A DNA stretch of 64,000 nucleotides from DATFVA01 sp963815785 (GTDB lineage: Bacteria; Bacteroidota; Ignavibacteria; Ignavibacteriales; Ignavibacteriaceae): contig CAWFHZ010000013.1 of the NCBI GenBank assembly GCA_963815785.1, positions 1 through 64,000 of the forward strand. Reading direction: 5' to 3'. Shown in pieces: positions 1-10,076 of this stretch. The position numbers were made by a program, and so were the translations under genes. Numbering within the stretch: position 1 is the first letter of the stretch; each line of letters starts with the position of its first letter. Below the pieces are notes generated by a model that was given only the letters and a program-made list of their open reading frames with translations, was not told the DNA's origin and ran no database searches.

Positions 1-177
1 TAATACAGATGGGGGTTCAAAATCTTTTGTCAGGCTTTTGGCAGAGATAACTTTCGATGAATCGTTGATATTTGTTTTTGTAGTGGTTGTATCGTGCGAA
101 ACAGATAATGAAATACTTGATGTTTGTGAAAGAACATTTAATTGAAAAACTAATATTATAAATAGTAATATTTTCAT
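1..177 (-). CDS. secreted protein, N-terminal part only (runs off the left edge)
   Basis: An open frame starts with ATG at 177 and stays open for 59 codons to base 1. The first 20 or so residues form a signal peptide: a short basic start, a hydrophobic run (LLFIILVF) and a likely cleavage after Leu-Ser-Gln. The mature part begins as a Ser/Thr-rich stretch. Only 13 bases separate it from the stop of the upstream large ATPase gene, so the two probably share a transcript. The family cannot be told from this fragment. It is real coding sequence rather than a chance frame because it combines a signal peptide, tight spacing and an uninterrupted frame. Confidence 0.6.
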   Translation of the reverse strand, partial: MKILLFIILVFQLNVLSQTSSISLSVSHDTTTTKTNINDSSKVISAKSLTKDFEPPSVL

Positions 178-190
178 CTTATCAGCATTA

Positions 191-3100
191 TTAGTGAATT
201 ATGTTTTTTGCCTGTAATAAACTAACTGTTTGCCTGTAGAGCAGGGGGTTTATTGTAAATATATTGTCTCTTTTATTAATTATACCGTCATCGTGCATAA
301 GTAAAAGGACCAGCCGGCTTTTTAAAATATCATTATTAAAAATTGTGGCATGTTCCTGCTCTGTTAACCCATCGTGAATTAAAAGAACATATAAAGTAAA
401 TATTTTTTCGGATGATAAAACACTGAGAAATGAAAAATCAATTTCATCAATTGATTTTATAACAATAGTTTCTTTCTGAACTTCTTTAGTTGATCTTAAC
501 CAATACAGGAGTGACAGAGACAGATTGCTTTTTGCAAATTTATTTAAATTTGAAAAATATTTTTCCTTTAAATAATTCTGTTTTTCAACTTCGGACAGCC
601 GTAAGTATTTTTTATTTTTAATATCCTCCTGTGAAGGATCAAATAAAATATTATACCCGCTAACACGATGTCTTTTTAAGATAACATCAACTATCTGACT
701 ATCTGTAAAAGAAGATAATCTGATAACGTATCCAAAATAATCATTAATGTTTAAAACTTTATCGAGATAATTCCAGGCATATAAACTGGCGGTAGTCACC
801 CAGAAAATATTTATACTTGTAGCCGAAATTATTTCAAACAATATTTTTAAACTATTGAACCCACCGATTTTCCTGAGAAACAGGTGTTGGATATTTTCTA
901 TAACAACGATTTTTTTACTCCCTCCTGAGTTTAAGTGGAGGATAATATCTTTATAGTTTAAATAATCCTCTTTGAATAAAGAACTTAAAAACAAGATCAA
1001 ATCTTTTTCACTATGAATCGTTCTTGTAAGGGAAGTTCTGAAAAGGGAGTACCCGGAATCAATTTCTTTTAAGAAAAAATTTAAAGTTGAAGTTGCGCCG
1101 CTTCCTTTTTCCCCGACCATAACCGCCGAGGCAAATTTCTCCAACTTCCAGCTTTCGTAAGCAAACATTAATCTTTTATGTTCTTCAATCCTTTTTTCGT
1201 AAAATTTAACTTCCTCAAGCGGTTCAATACGGAAAAGTCTCTGATATACAAACGGGAGTTTGTTTATTGCAGTTTCAGTTTCTGTAAGAAAATCGGATAT
1301 CTCAGAGGCAATTGAAATTTTAGTACGATCTAATCCAAATTTAACCCTGAAGTCTTTATAAGTACTGCTGGTTACCTGAAAACCAGATTTAATATAAGCC
1401 AGAACGCCGGGAATCAGGTTTTTAATAAAATTTAGAGCCTGGTTCTTGAAATGTTTTGTTTTGGCAACCGCTTTAGCTTTTACTATTCTTAATCTTACTT
1501 CTGTAATATTATTTGTATCCGTAAGCTCAAGCAGCTGCTTGTTAAATTGTTCTATTAGTAAGGCAATATTACTAACATTATTTTCACTTAGCTCTGAAAG
1601 CTCCTTTTTTATATCATTTGTCTTCGCAATAGCTCTTTCCAGTCCTTCTACTGCAACTGATTTCGGATCATAGTCCTTATTTGAAGGATTATCCAGGGCA
1701 GCCAGAGCTGACTCAAGATTGAAATCAGAAATCTGATCAATATCAACAAGGTCTTTTTGTATTAAATCAATCTTTTCTATTGTAAACGTTTTTAATATCC
1801 TGGTTTCGTTTAAAAAAGTCGGGATAATTTCAAACTTTATTAATTCGGATGGGTGAATGTATTCAATTTGAGATGTCTTTATTTCTTTATCATAGAGATC
1901 TGTTTTTACTATTGCTCTTTTAACTTTATCGTCTTCAAATTCCTTTAATTTAATTTCAATATGATTTACAAGTTCGGGATAATTTTGATCAAGGATTAAT
2001 TCTATCGTTTCAGGTATATGTTTTAATGTAAGGAGATTTTTAATCTTATCTTTTTCTTCCAGTATCAGATTTTTTAAGTTCTCGATCCCCTTGGAATTAA
2101 GAATATTATTTTTACCTTTTTCTAAAATATCATTGATTTTGTTCAACCATGGTAAAATGTTTACTCGTATCTTTTTATCATCTTCTTTCTTTATATAGAG
2201 GTATTCTTTAACCTGTTCAACTTCAATAAAATAGATTTCTTTATTTAGTTTCCAGTCCTCGAATAGTGCAAAGAGAGTATTTCTCCATCCTGATAATATG
2301 AAAACGAATCTGGTCTGAAAATCTTTATTGTGCTTTTCTAAAATTTTACCTGAATAGTTTCCGGAAGGAAGTTCAATAGTGCCGGCTTTATAATAGTTGT
2401 TTTCAAAGGTTAGATATGCAACACTTAAAGAATCCGAGAATATTTTTTTCAAATTCTGTTTCTTTTCATTAAGCATCTTAACAACAGAAGAATATTCTTT
2501 TTCAAATTCGGTAAGCAATTCAGAAGGGTGAAGAAGTTTTTCACTGTTAATATTTTTCAAATCAGAAGTAAAGTGAACCTGTAATTTTTCTTCAGCCTGC
2601 CAGAGTTTTAAAGAGACCTCAGAAATTAATGCGAAGATTTCCCTGAGTTGAACATTAATCTCATCACGAATTTCATTGCCGATTGAAAACTCAACTAAAT
2701 CTCTTAGCCGAACTTTCCTTTTCCATGGTCTTATGGGTAAAACAGGTTTTTTAAATAACTTTCTGAATAAATTATTAATTTCTTGAGGAACCGAACTTAT
2801 CCGGAATAAAGCACGCTTAATACTTTTAAATGCTTTGATATAAAAGGATTCCCCCGTCTCAGCCTTGAATCTGTCAGCATCCTGATTCTCGACTCTGACA
2901 TCATCGATGGAATCCAGTAATAATTTATACCAGTTGAAAAATTCAGGAAACATCTTATTGAACGCAATCTCCTGCTCATCAACATACTTTGAATCAATTA
3001 ATTTTATAAGCCGTTTATGATATTCTGATATTTCGCTATAAAATAATCCGTCGTCGTTTATGAATTCACGTAGATCTGAATGGTGGGTTAAAACTGTATC

Positions 3101-3217
3101 TTTAATTTGAACTGCAAAATTAATTTGTTCATCAACGATGCCTGATAGAACCGGCAGAAGAAAAGCGTTGATATTACTATCAAATTTTTTTTTTATTTCT
3201 GAAAATTCATTTTTCAT
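191..3217 (-). CDS. large P-loop ATPase of unknown function (1008 aa)
   Basis: The first 650 or so residues are charged, mostly helical and without a domain I recognise. The stretch PVLPIRPWKRKVRLRDLVEF near residue 165 may be a membrane-proximal basic segment. Near residue 700 there is a Walker A loop (GEKGSGATS), followed by a Walker B strand ending in VVIENIQHLF, where the usual Asp is replaced by Glu. The remainder resembles AAA/STAND-type ATPases with a C-terminal winged-helix-like tail (LTEQEHATIFN then LLLMHDDGIINK). No signal peptide is seen. It is the first gene of a leftward pair with the secreted protein at 1-177. The function is unknown; a regulatory or scaffold ATPase is a guess. 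Confidence 0.75.
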   Translation of the reverse strand: MKNEFSEIKKKFDSNINAFLLPVLSGIVDEQINFAVQIKDTVLTHHSDLREFINDDGLFYSEISEYHKRLIKLIDSKYVDEQEIAFNKMFPEFFNWYKLLLDSIDDVRVENQDADRFKAETGESFYIKAFKSIKRALFRISSVPQEINNLFRKLFKKPVLPIRPWKRKVRLRDLVEFSIGNEIRDEINVQLREIFALISEVSLKLWQAEEKLQVHFTSDLKNINSEKLLHPSELLTEFEKEYSSVVKMLNEKKQNLKKIFSDSLSVAYLTFENNYYKAGTIELPSGNYSGKILEKHNKDFQTRFVFILSGWRNTLFALFEDWKLNKEIYFIEVEQVKEYLYIKKEDDKKIRVNILPWLNKINDILEKGKNNILNSKGIENLKNLILEEKDKIKNLLTLKHIPETIELILDQNYPELVNHIEIKLKEFEDDKVKRAIVKTDLYDKEIKTSQIEYIHPSELIKFEIIPTFLNETRILKTFTIEKIDLIQKDLVDIDQISDFNLESALAALDNPSNKDYDPKSVAVEGLERAIAKTNDIKKELSELSENNVSNIALLIEQFNKQLLELTDTNNITEVRLRIVKAKAVAKTKHFKNQALNFIKNLIPGVLAYIKSGFQVTSSTYKDFRVKFGLDRTKISIASEISDFLTETETAINKLPFVYQRLFRIEPLEEVKFYEKRIEEHKRLMFAYESWKLEKFASAVMVGEKGSGATSTLNFFLKEIDSGYSLFRTSLTRTIHSEKDLILFLSSLFKEDYLNYKDIILHLNSGGSKKIVVIENIQHLFLRKIGGFNSLKILFEIISATSINIFWVTTASLYAWNYLDKVLNINDYFGYVIRLSSFTDSQIVDVILKRHRVSGYNILFDPSQEDIKNKKYLRLSEVEKQNYLKEKYFSNLNKFAKSNLSLSLLYWLRSTKEVQKETIVIKSIDEIDFSFLSVLSSEKIFTLYVLLIHDGLTEQEHATIFNNDILKSRLVLLLMHDDGIINKRDNIFTINPLLYRQTVSLLQAKNIIH

Positions 3218-3289
3218 ATTTTTATTAATAAAGACACGGCAATATATTGAAATTTAATTATACTTCTTTTGTGCCATTAGGACATTATC

Positions 3290-4831
3290 CTAAACAGTTT
3301 TCTTCAGAACGACCTCGTAAAGATCATTTCGACGGTCTTTCCAATTTAAAGTGCTTCCGCTGAAGCGGTGTCTTTTTACCAGTTCAAGATCAATATCATG
3401 TATTATTACAGTTTCAATATTTGGTGTACACTCAGCTGCCACAGCATCCCGGGTAAATTGAAAATCGGATGGAGTATAAATGCCCGATTGTGCATATTGA
3501 ATATCCATATTTTCCACAAAAGGAAGATTTCCTACATTCCCTGCAATCACAGCATACACACCATTTTCAATGCATCTTGCCTGAGCACAATATCGGACAC
3601 GCAGGTAACCATATCTTTCATCTGTACAAAAAGGAACAAAAATTATTTCGGCACCTTTTTGAGTTGCTATTCTAGATAATTCCGGAAATTCAACATCATA
3701 ACAAATCTGTATATTAATTTTTCCCCTATCGGTTTCGAACACTTCTATTTTATCGCCCGGTTTTACTCCCCACCATTTCCTTTCATTGGGAGTAATATGA
3801 ATTTTATATTGCTTTTCAATTGAACCATCTCTTCTGAATAAATAAGCAATATTATAAATATCATCTCCTTCCTTTGTATAATGTGAACCGCCGATAATAT
3901 TTATATTATGTTTAATCGAAAGATTTGTAAATAACTTGAGGTATCTTGGCGTGTACTCAGCAAGTTTTCTTACTGCTATTCCCGGTCTTTCGTTGGGAAG
4001 AAAGGATAACAATTGAAGAGTAAATATTTCGGGAAAAAGCACAAAATCACTCTTGTACCCGGATGCAACATCGACAAAGTATTCACACTGTGTTTCAAAT
4101 TCCCTAAAACTTTTTATGCTTCTCATTTGATACTGAACTACACAGATTCTTACCTTCTTCGAAGTGATATACCTTTTTATCTGCATTGGAACATAATCAA
4201 GGTTCGGCCATTCAAGCAGAGTAGCATGACCATCTGATTCAATATCTGATTTAAGGTAGGTTGGCATAATTCGCTTAAGTACAAAACCATTTGAAAGCTG
4301 TGCCGTTAGTACAGGATCGTACAATTCTTTACTTATAACTCTATCAACATAAGTACGTGCAGTCATTTTACTTTTACGTTTAGAATAACCGGGAATTCTT
4401 CCACCGATTATAATACTTCTAAGATTATATTTCCGGGCAATCTGCTTTCTTGCATCATAAAGTCTGCGCGATAATCTCATTCCCCTGAAATCAGGATGAA
4501 CCATAATTTCAATTCCGTAAAGTGTATGCCCTTCCGGATTATGATTTGTTATATACCCATCGTCACTTATTTTCTGCCAACTGTCGTAATCTTCATGCAA
4601 ATCGAAATCAACTATCAAACTGCTTGATGAGGCAATAAGCTTACCATCAAACTCAATACATATCTGTCCTTCGGCGAACATTTCCAACTGACTTTCCAGT
4701 TGTTCCTTACTCCATGTCGGCATATTTGGAAAAGATAACTTCTGCAATTCTACAAGTTCTTCATAATCTTCTATTTTTAACTGCCGGATATTTATCTTTT
4801 TCGCAAATTTTTTCAAATCAATTTTGTTCAT
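3290..4831 (-). CDS. GNAT acetyltransferase fused to a carbon-nitrogen hydrolase
   Basis: Two-domain cytosolic enzyme of 513 residues. Residues about 14-215 form a GNAT fold; the acetyl-CoA loop region reads VHPDFRGMRLSRRLYDAR. Residues about 228-505 form a nitrilase-superfamily amidohydrolase with the full Glu-Lys-Cys triad visible: Glu in LFPEIF, Lys in YKIHITPNE and Cys in IQICYDVEFPE. This fusion is a known bacterial family annotated as bifunctional GNAT/carbon-nitrogen hydrolase, but its substrate is not established. It stands alone, with 72 bases to the gene downstream and 143 bases to the next gene. Both active sites look intact, so it should be catalytically competent in each half. 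Confidence 0.9.
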   Translation of the reverse strand: MNKIDLKKFAKKINIRQLKIEDYEELVELQKLSFPNMPTWSKEQLESQLEMFAEGQICIEFDGKLIASSSSLIVDFDLHEDYDSWQKISDDGYITNHNPEGHTLYGIEIMVHPDFRGMRLSRRLYDARKQIARKYNLRSIIIGGRIPGYSKRKSKMTARTYVDRVISKELYDPVLTAQLSNGFVLKRIMPTYLKSDIESDGHATLLEWPNLDYVPMQIKRYITSKKVRICVVQYQMRSIKSFREFETQCEYFVDVASGYKSDFVLFPEIFTLQLLSFLPNERPGIAVRKLAEYTPRYLKLFTNLSIKHNINIIGGSHYTKEGDDIYNIAYLFRRDGSIEKQYKIHITPNERKWWGVKPGDKIEVFETDRGKINIQICYDVEFPELSRIATQKGAEIIFVPFCTDERYGYLRVRYCAQARCIENGVYAVIAGNVGNLPFVENMDIQYAQSGIYTPSDFQFTRDAVAAECTPNIETVIIHDIDLELVKRHRFSGSTLNWKDRRNDLYEVVLKKTV

Positions 4832-4974
4832 AGGTTACACTCCAAATTAAATGTACATTTTCATAAGTTTTGCCAAGGTTGATGTTTTGATAAGTTAATA
4901 TAGGTATGATTTATCTATAAATACTAAAATTTACCACAAAAACAAATTTCTCAAATCACCTTTTATATACAGGA

Positions 4975-6168
4975 TTAGAAAGAATACTTCACTCTTACAT
5001 AGAGTGTGCTTCCATAATCGCCATATTGGGTAAGTGTGTCACCATTAAAGAGAAGTGTTATAAGATAGAGATCAAGATTTGTAATTACAGAATAACTTAA
5101 GGAAGGAACAATAACATAGGATTTATCATCGGGATTAAAAATTCCGAACAGACTACCTCTTAACAAAGGAGTAATATCATAAGAAAATTCCTGGTAAACA
5201 GACCATCTTGCCGGAGTAAGCATTCCAAGTTCTAAGGCTTCCTGTTGATACAGCCCGGTATTTTTTTGTTTACCATTATTATAATACATTATTTCAGTAT
5301 GGATGTAAAAAGAATTTGTAAAAGTATAATCTCCGGAGAGTACAAAAGAAAAAACGGGATCGTTAAAGGAAGACAATGGTTTATAATCCCGGATGAAGGT
5401 AGAAATGCCATTGTATTTCGAAAGCAGCTCCGGTTTTTGAGTTACAGTAAATTCACCGCGGAAACCTGCATTAAGAATATCACCAGACCAGCCACCACCG
5501 GCAACCCATCGGTTATTTTTTATTCCACCAATAAGATTAAAATCATAATCCCATTTATTAAAAGAAACCAATCCTGCAGCAATAACTTTGTCTAATGTTT
5601 TTGCAGGGCGTACTGCAGCTTCAATTTTTGTTACAGGTCCGGTATAATACTGAATTCTGATTGCATCTGTTCCGGGCAATTCTTCGTAATCAAAATCCAA
5701 AGGCGATTGAGGATTAAAAAGATCGGTCGGATTCCAGACCCAGCTAGTGCCCCAGGCAATTCGCTGTCTTCCAACAGTAACTTCAAAATTATCCTTCACC
5801 CAATCCAGCCACAGTCTGTCAGTTTCAAGGTAACCCAGAGATTTACCCTTATTCCACAAAACAGCGCTTAAATCGGCAAACTCGTAATGGGTTTTAATTT
5901 GATCTATGAAATTGGGAATTTTTTCTACACTCTGTCCATAATATGCCCTGAAACGAAGCTCCAGTGCGGCTGTAAGCGATTGAAGCGGATACCATCTTGT
6001 ATTGAGCCTGGCGTGAAGAAGATGATCACTAAATCTTTCGTTGTAAAAAGGATATTTTGTTGAACCAAAAAGATACTTGGTATAGCCGTAAACTTCTGTT
6101 GTTGGAAGCTGTGCAAAACTATTACTTAACGACAATAATGAAAAGATTAAAAGTAATTTAGCTCTCAT
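4975..6168 (-). CDS. outer-membrane beta-barrel of an ABC/LolA-type operon (DUF1302-like)
   Basis: A 397-residue protein with a clear signal peptide (hydrophobic core LLLIFSLLSLSNSFA, cleavage near Ala-Gln). The mature part is a run of amphipathic strands ending in an aromatic C-terminus (VRVKYSF), typical of proteins inserted by the Bam machinery. The segment GRQRIAWGTSWVWNPTDLF is characteristic of DUF1302/alginate-export-like barrels that sit with LolA-like proteins and transporters. Its start overlaps the end of the upstream ABC ATPase gene by 11 bases, which implies translational coupling. I infer that it is the outer-membrane endpoint of the envelope export system encoded by 4975-10675; the cargo is unknown. 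Confidence 0.75.
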   Translation of the reverse strand: MRAKLLLIFSLLSLSNSFAQLPTTEVYGYTKYLFGSTKYPFYNERFSDHLLHARLNTRWYPLQSLTAALELRFRAYYGQSVEKIPNFIDQIKTHYEFADLSAVLWNKGKSLGYLETDRLWLDWVKDNFEVTVGRQRIAWGTSWVWNPTDLFNPQSPLDFDYEELPGTDAIRIQYYTGPVTKIEAAVRPAKTLDKVIAAGLVSFNKWDYDFNLIGGIKNNRWVAGGGWSGDILNAGFRGEFTVTQKPELLSKYNGISTFIRDYKPLSSFNDPVFSFVLSGDYTFTNSFYIHTEIMYYNNGKQKNTGLYQQEALELGMLTPARWSVYQEFSYDITPLLRGSLFGIFNPDDKSYVIVPSLSYSVITNLDLYLITLLFNGDTLTQYGDYGSTLYVRVKYSF

Positions 6169-6865
6169 TCTTTTGCAGTACTTTCCTTACTTCATCAGAT
6201 TTTATTTTACCGTCTTCAAGAGTTACAACACGGTGAGCCCTCTTAATTACTTTGGAATCGTGAGTTGAAAAAACAAAAGTCATTTCATACTCACTATTCA
6301 GATTTTCCATTAAATCAAGAAGAGATTCGGCAGTAACTGAATCGAGATTTGCGGTCGGTTCATCTGCCAGAACAAATGACGGATGAGAAGCAAGTGACCT
6401 TGCAACGGCAACTCTCTGCTGCTGACCACCCGAAAGTTCTGAAGGACGGCTTTTTATCCTGTCTCCAAGACCGACTGCCTCAAGTAGGTCCTTGGCTCTT
6501 TTTTCTCTTTCTTCTTTTGATATATTCTGAAGAAGCATTATAAACTCTACATTCTCTTTTGCAGTAAGCACCGGAATAAGATTATAAGCCTGGAAAACAA
6601 ATCCAATATGATGAAGCCTGAAGTTTATCAGTTCATCAGGTTTATACGTTGAAATATCCGTTCCATCAACAACTATCTTACCTTCAGATGGCTGATCAAG
6701 TCCGCCGATCATATTGAGCAAAGTTGTTTTCCCGGAACCCGATGGGCCAACGATTGCAGTAAATTCTCCTTTTTCAATTTTAAGATCTACACCTTTAACC
6801 GCATGAACAGGAATTTTGGTTTCATTATATGTTTTATGAACATTATATAATTCGATCAGAGCCAT
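6158..6865 (-). CDS. LolD/MacB-type ABC transporter ATPase
   Basis: A 235-residue nucleotide-binding subunit with all ABC motifs: Walker A GPSGSGKTT near residue 40, signature LSGGQQQRVAVA near 143, Walker B FVLADEPTANLD and the H-loop FSTHD. The family powers extraction of lipids, lipoproteins or small molecules from the periplasmic face of the inner membrane through FtsX/MacB-fold permeases. It lies 21 bases downstream of one such permease and overlaps the barrel gene downstream, so it is the energiser for the pair at 6887-9336. Confidence 0.93.
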   Translation of the reverse strand: MALIELYNVHKTYNETKIPVHAVKGVDLKIEKGEFTAIVGPSGSGKTTLLNMIGGLDQPSEGKIVVDGTDISTYKPDELINFRLHHIGFVFQAYNLIPVLTAKENVEFIMLLQNISKEEREKRAKDLLEAVGLGDRIKSRPSELSGGQQQRVAVARSLASHPSFVLADEPTANLDSVTAESLLDLMENLNSEYEMTFVFSTHDSKVIKRAHRVVTLEDGKIKSDEVRKVLQKNES

Positions 6866-6886
6866 AATTTCTCCGAAGTTTTTTTC

Positions 6887-8101
6887 TTAATAAGTTCTTA
6901 TTGCTGAAGCCGGCTTAAGCCTTATGGCTTTTATTGCCGGGTAAATTGCACTTAGTAATGCGGTAATTATTATCATCACAAAAAGAATAGGATAAAACTC
7001 AACCGGCAAACCGGGAATTAATTGCGAGCTTATTCCATAACTTGATAGTCCCTGGGAAAATAATGCAAGGCTGATGCCAGTTTGAGCAAAGTACCAGATT
7101 GCGGCTGCTCCAAGAAGCATTCCTACCAATCCGCCGGTAATGGAAAGAAAGATAGTTTCAATAATAATGAGAAAGAATACCCGGATTCTTTTCATTCCCA
7201 CAGCCATTAAAACTCCCAACTCCCGTATTCTTTCCATGACTGACATCAGCATTGTGTTTGTAATTCCGAAAAGAAGTGCAAAGAGTATTATACCGAGGAA
7301 GATATCCAGCTCAAGAGTAATTGTCTGGTAACTGAGGTTTAGTTCCGGAGCGAGCTGCTGCCAGGTTTCTACTGCCAGATTTTTATATTCATTTTTGAGT
7401 TTGTTTGAAACCTGATCCATAAACTGCACTGAGGTTAATCTAACCGCAATTTCATGTATTACAGGCTGGCTATTTAACAATTTGAAAAGATCAGATTGTT
7501 TAACAAAGACATTGCTTTTATCAAACATTGAAGATTCAGTTTCAAATATTCCGGCAACCCGGAAAGCAGCATAAACTATATTACCATCTAGTCCCTGGAA
7601 ACTTAAAACGATTTTTGAGTGAAGCTTAAGATCAAGTTTCTTTGCGAGCTCCTTCCCTATCACAATAGGATTACGGCTTACTCCTTCAAAATATTTTCCT
7701 TCTTTAATATGTGAAGAAACACTTGTTACCTTCTTTTCTTCATCCGGAATTATTCCTTTAATAACAACACCCGTTGAAGAAGTCGGAGAAGCACCCATTC
7801 CATCAATAATGGTTCTTTCCGAAACTGCCTTAACTCCATTTATTTTTTTTATTTCTGATTTTAATTCTGTTCCGTTCGGGATATAGTTTTCAATTAATTT
7901 TTCCTTTTTAAAAGCTTCTGAATGAATTTGTATGTGACTAAGATCGCGATCTATTGCTGCATTTACAGTTGAATCCCACATTCCGTACATAACACCGCTT
8001 GCAAAAAGTCCGCATCCCAAACCCAGAGCAATTGCAATTAAAATTATCAGGCTTCTTTTTTTATTTCGCCAGACATTTTTCCACGCAAGTAAGAAAAGCA
8101 T
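6887..8101 (-). CDS. FtsX/MacB-family ABC permease (LolC/E-like), copy 1
   Basis: A 404-residue inner-membrane permease. It has an N-terminal membrane helix (residues about 15-35), a periplasmic MacB core domain (about 45-250) and three C-terminal helices carrying the FtsX signature (ITNTMLMSVMERIRELGVLMAVGM). It ends with the usual short cytosolic tail. It is paralogous to the next upstream gene (8116-9336), and the two presumably form a heterodimer around the ATPase at 6158-6865. The 14-base gap to the upstream permease gene supports co-transcription. Confidence 0.9.
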   Translation of the reverse strand: MLFLLAWKNVWRNKKRSLIILIAIALGLGCGLFASGVMYGMWDSTVNAAIDRDLSHIQIHSEAFKKEKLIENYIPNGTELKSEIKKINGVKAVSERTIIDGMGASPTSSTGVVIKGIIPDEEKKVTSVSSHIKEGKYFEGVSRNPIVIGKELAKKLDLKLHSKIVLSFQGLDGNIVYAAFRVAGIFETESSMFDKSNVFVKQSDLFKLLNSQPVIHEIAVRLTSVQFMDQVSNKLKNEYKNLAVETWQQLAPELNLSYQTITLELDIFLGIILFALLFGITNTMLMSVMERIRELGVLMAVGMKRIRVFFLIIIETIFLSITGGLVGMLLGAAAIWYFAQTGISLALFSQGLSSYGISSQLIPGLPVEFYPILFVMIIITALLSAIYPAIKAIRLKPASAIRTY

Positions 8102-8115
8102 TATTAAACTCCTTG

Positions 8116-9336
8116 TTAATTTCTTATCGCTTCAACAGCTTTTAGTTTTTGTACATACCTGAATGGATACCATGCAGAAAGAACTGCAATTAAGAGTACC
8201 GTCCAGAACTGGGCGATGAATATCCCCGGTGCGATACTAAAAGGCATAATCGGCTCCAGTCCGAATGCAAGCATTGCCTCGGCAGCGGCTCCTGTCAATC
8301 TGATAGGATTATAGTAGAAGTACAGCAGCAGCGGATAGCTCGCAATTATTCCCGCAAATACACCTATCAACGAAATAAAAATTGTTTCGATTGTTGTAAC
8401 GAATATTACTTTCGATTTTTTCATTCCTACGGCAATCAGTATTCCAAATTCTTTCGTCCTTTCAGCCGTCATCATCATTATTGTTCCGAAAATTCCAAAC
8501 CCTATAACGATGTAAAGTATCGCCAGCATTATTATTCCCCCGGCGTTATCCACCTCAATGGATTGAACCAGTTCCGGAGTCATTTCTTCCCACGTCATCA
8601 CTTCAAATTTATTATCAAACAGCTTATCTACTTTTAATTTAACTTTATTAAGATCCATCGGTTTATCTATCATTATCGAAAGAGATGTTATTCTGTTTGG
8701 TGCCGAATACAGCCATTGTGCATATGATAAACTTGTATAAATTAATGTTTTATTAAGTTCAGGAATGGGAAGTTTTATTATTCCTTCAACAGGAACCTGC
8801 GCAGCTGCAGTTATTCCATGAAATCCCTGTCCGTAAAGAACTACACTGTCACCTATTCCTACTTTCAAGAGTTCAGCCAATCCTTGTCCAATCATAATTC
8901 CCCTGCTCGAATCTGTGAGATATTTTCCTGCTACAAGTTTCTCCTTAAGCTTCATCATACTAATTTCTTTTCCCGGCTTAATTCCTATAATAGGAGAAAC
9001 TTTAGTAGCATTACCGTGTGAGACAAGAGTATAAGTTTCAAGTCTCGGAACAACCAAAGTAACTTCAGGTATATTATTAATTTCAGAGACAATTCTTTTA
9101 TCCAGTTCCATACTTTTATCAAGTGAACGTTTATCCCAATATCCTTTACCATGCACCTGTACATACCCGGTGGAAAATCTGACAGAGGAATCAATCATAA
9201 AATTATAAGAGCCTTTTTGCATTGAACGCATGATTAATGCCAGGAGAACAGCAAAGAAGACAGACGATGCAGCAATAATGGTTCTTTTTTTATTTCTCCA
9301 GAGATTTCTCCATGCCAGCTTTAAATAAGTTCCCAT
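8116..9336 (-). CDS. FtsX/MacB-family ABC permease (LolC/E-like), copy 2
   Basis: A 406-residue inner-membrane permease with the same layout as the neighbouring copy: an N-terminal helix (about 17-37), a MacB-type periplasmic domain and three C-terminal helices with the FtsX segment GTIMMMTAERTKEFGILIAVGM. Its ATG shares a base with the stop codon of the upstream LolA-like gene (overlap at 9336), a sign of translational coupling. Together with the other permease, the ATPase, the LolA-like carrier and the barrel it makes a complete inner-to-outer membrane route. Confidence 0.9.
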   Translation of the reverse strand: MGTYLKLAWRNLWRNKKRTIIAASSVFFAVLLALIMRSMQKGSYNFMIDSSVRFSTGYVQVHGKGYWDKRSLDKSMELDKRIVSEINNIPEVTLVVPRLETYTLVSHGNATKVSPIIGIKPGKEISMMKLKEKLVAGKYLTDSSRGIMIGQGLAELLKVGIGDSVVLYGQGFHGITAAAQVPVEGIIKLPIPELNKTLIYTSLSYAQWLYSAPNRITSLSIMIDKPMDLNKVKLKVDKLFDNKFEVMTWEEMTPELVQSIEVDNAGGIIMLAILYIVIGFGIFGTIMMMTAERTKEFGILIAVGMKKSKVIFVTTIETIFISLIGVFAGIIASYPLLLYFYYNPIRLTGAAAEAMLAFGLEPIMPFSIAPGIFIAQFWTVLLIAVLSAWYPFRYVQKLKAVEAIRN

Positions 9337-10076
9337 TATCTAACTCTCTTCATATTTTGTTCGGAAAAGAATGATTGATCAATATTTATATTAAATTTTA
9401 TTTTATTATAGTCCAGTATGGTTTTGTTGCCCGGTTCATCAACGGGAACCATTTCCCAGTGAGTAAGCACGGTTCTGTCATCCATTTTTTGAGGATCACT
9501 GCCGTTAAAAGTTTTAACTATATTATCATCCTCATCATAATAATCCACCTTCAATTCGAAAAATTCTTTTTTTGAAATCCACGCAACTATCTTTCCCCAC
9601 ACAACTCCTGCATCAGGTTTTGGAGTTAATTGAATTTTCCAGCAGTCATATCCCTGTATATTTTCTTCACCAATAAATTTATGTTCATAGTCATTTACAA
9701 TAGAAGACTGTTTCACGAGGTCGTCATTTGTAAAATCAGATCCCATCCAGGATTGCATCATCATCGAAGGTGGAATTTTAATTATTTTTTGTGCAGAGGG
9801 AATCCAGTTCCATACTTCAGTTTTCCTTTTAAGTGTAACAGTGCCTTTATCTCTTGCGGGTTCAGTTACATAAATAAGTGAATAATCTGGTTCCACAGCC
9901 CAGATTTTTAATCCCATTGTGCGGGACCAGTCCGGTTTAACTATTGTCATTTTCACTTCAGAATAACTGCTGTTGGCTTTCATCAACTGATCAGCTTTTT
10001 GAACCACTTCTTTTGCAGTCTGCGGAAAAACCTGGCTACAGATTAAAATGAAAAGAAATAAAATTTTTAATTTCAT
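9336..10076 (-). CDS. LolA-like outer-membrane lipoprotein-sorting family protein
   Basis: A 246-residue periplasmic protein with a signal peptide (LKILFLFILICSQVFPQ, cleavage near residue 19). The mature part matches the LolA-like fold used as a soluble hydrophobic carrier: an early helix (AKEVVQKADQLMKA), strands around SYSEVKMTIVKPDW and VTLKRKTEVWNWIPSAQK, and the DDLVKQSSIVNDYEH region typical of the PF17131-type subfamily. It overlaps the TetR gene upstream by 4 bases and the permease downstream by 1 base. I infer that it collects what the FtsX-type permeases release and hands it to the outer membrane. True lipoprotein sorting is possible, but a lipid or siderophore-like cargo is equally open. 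Confidence 0.82.
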   Translation of the reverse strand: MKLKILFLFILICSQVFPQTAKEVVQKADQLMKANSSYSEVKMTIVKPDWSRTMGLKIWAVEPDYSLIYVTEPARDKGTVTLKRKTEVWNWIPSAQKIIKIPPSMMMQSWMGSDFTNDDLVKQSSIVNDYEHKFIGEENIQGYDCWKIQLTPKPDAGVVWGKIVAWISKKEFFELKVDYYDEDDNIVKTFNGSDPQKMDDRTVLTHWEMVPVDEPGNKTILDYNKIKFNINIDQSFFSEQNMKRVR

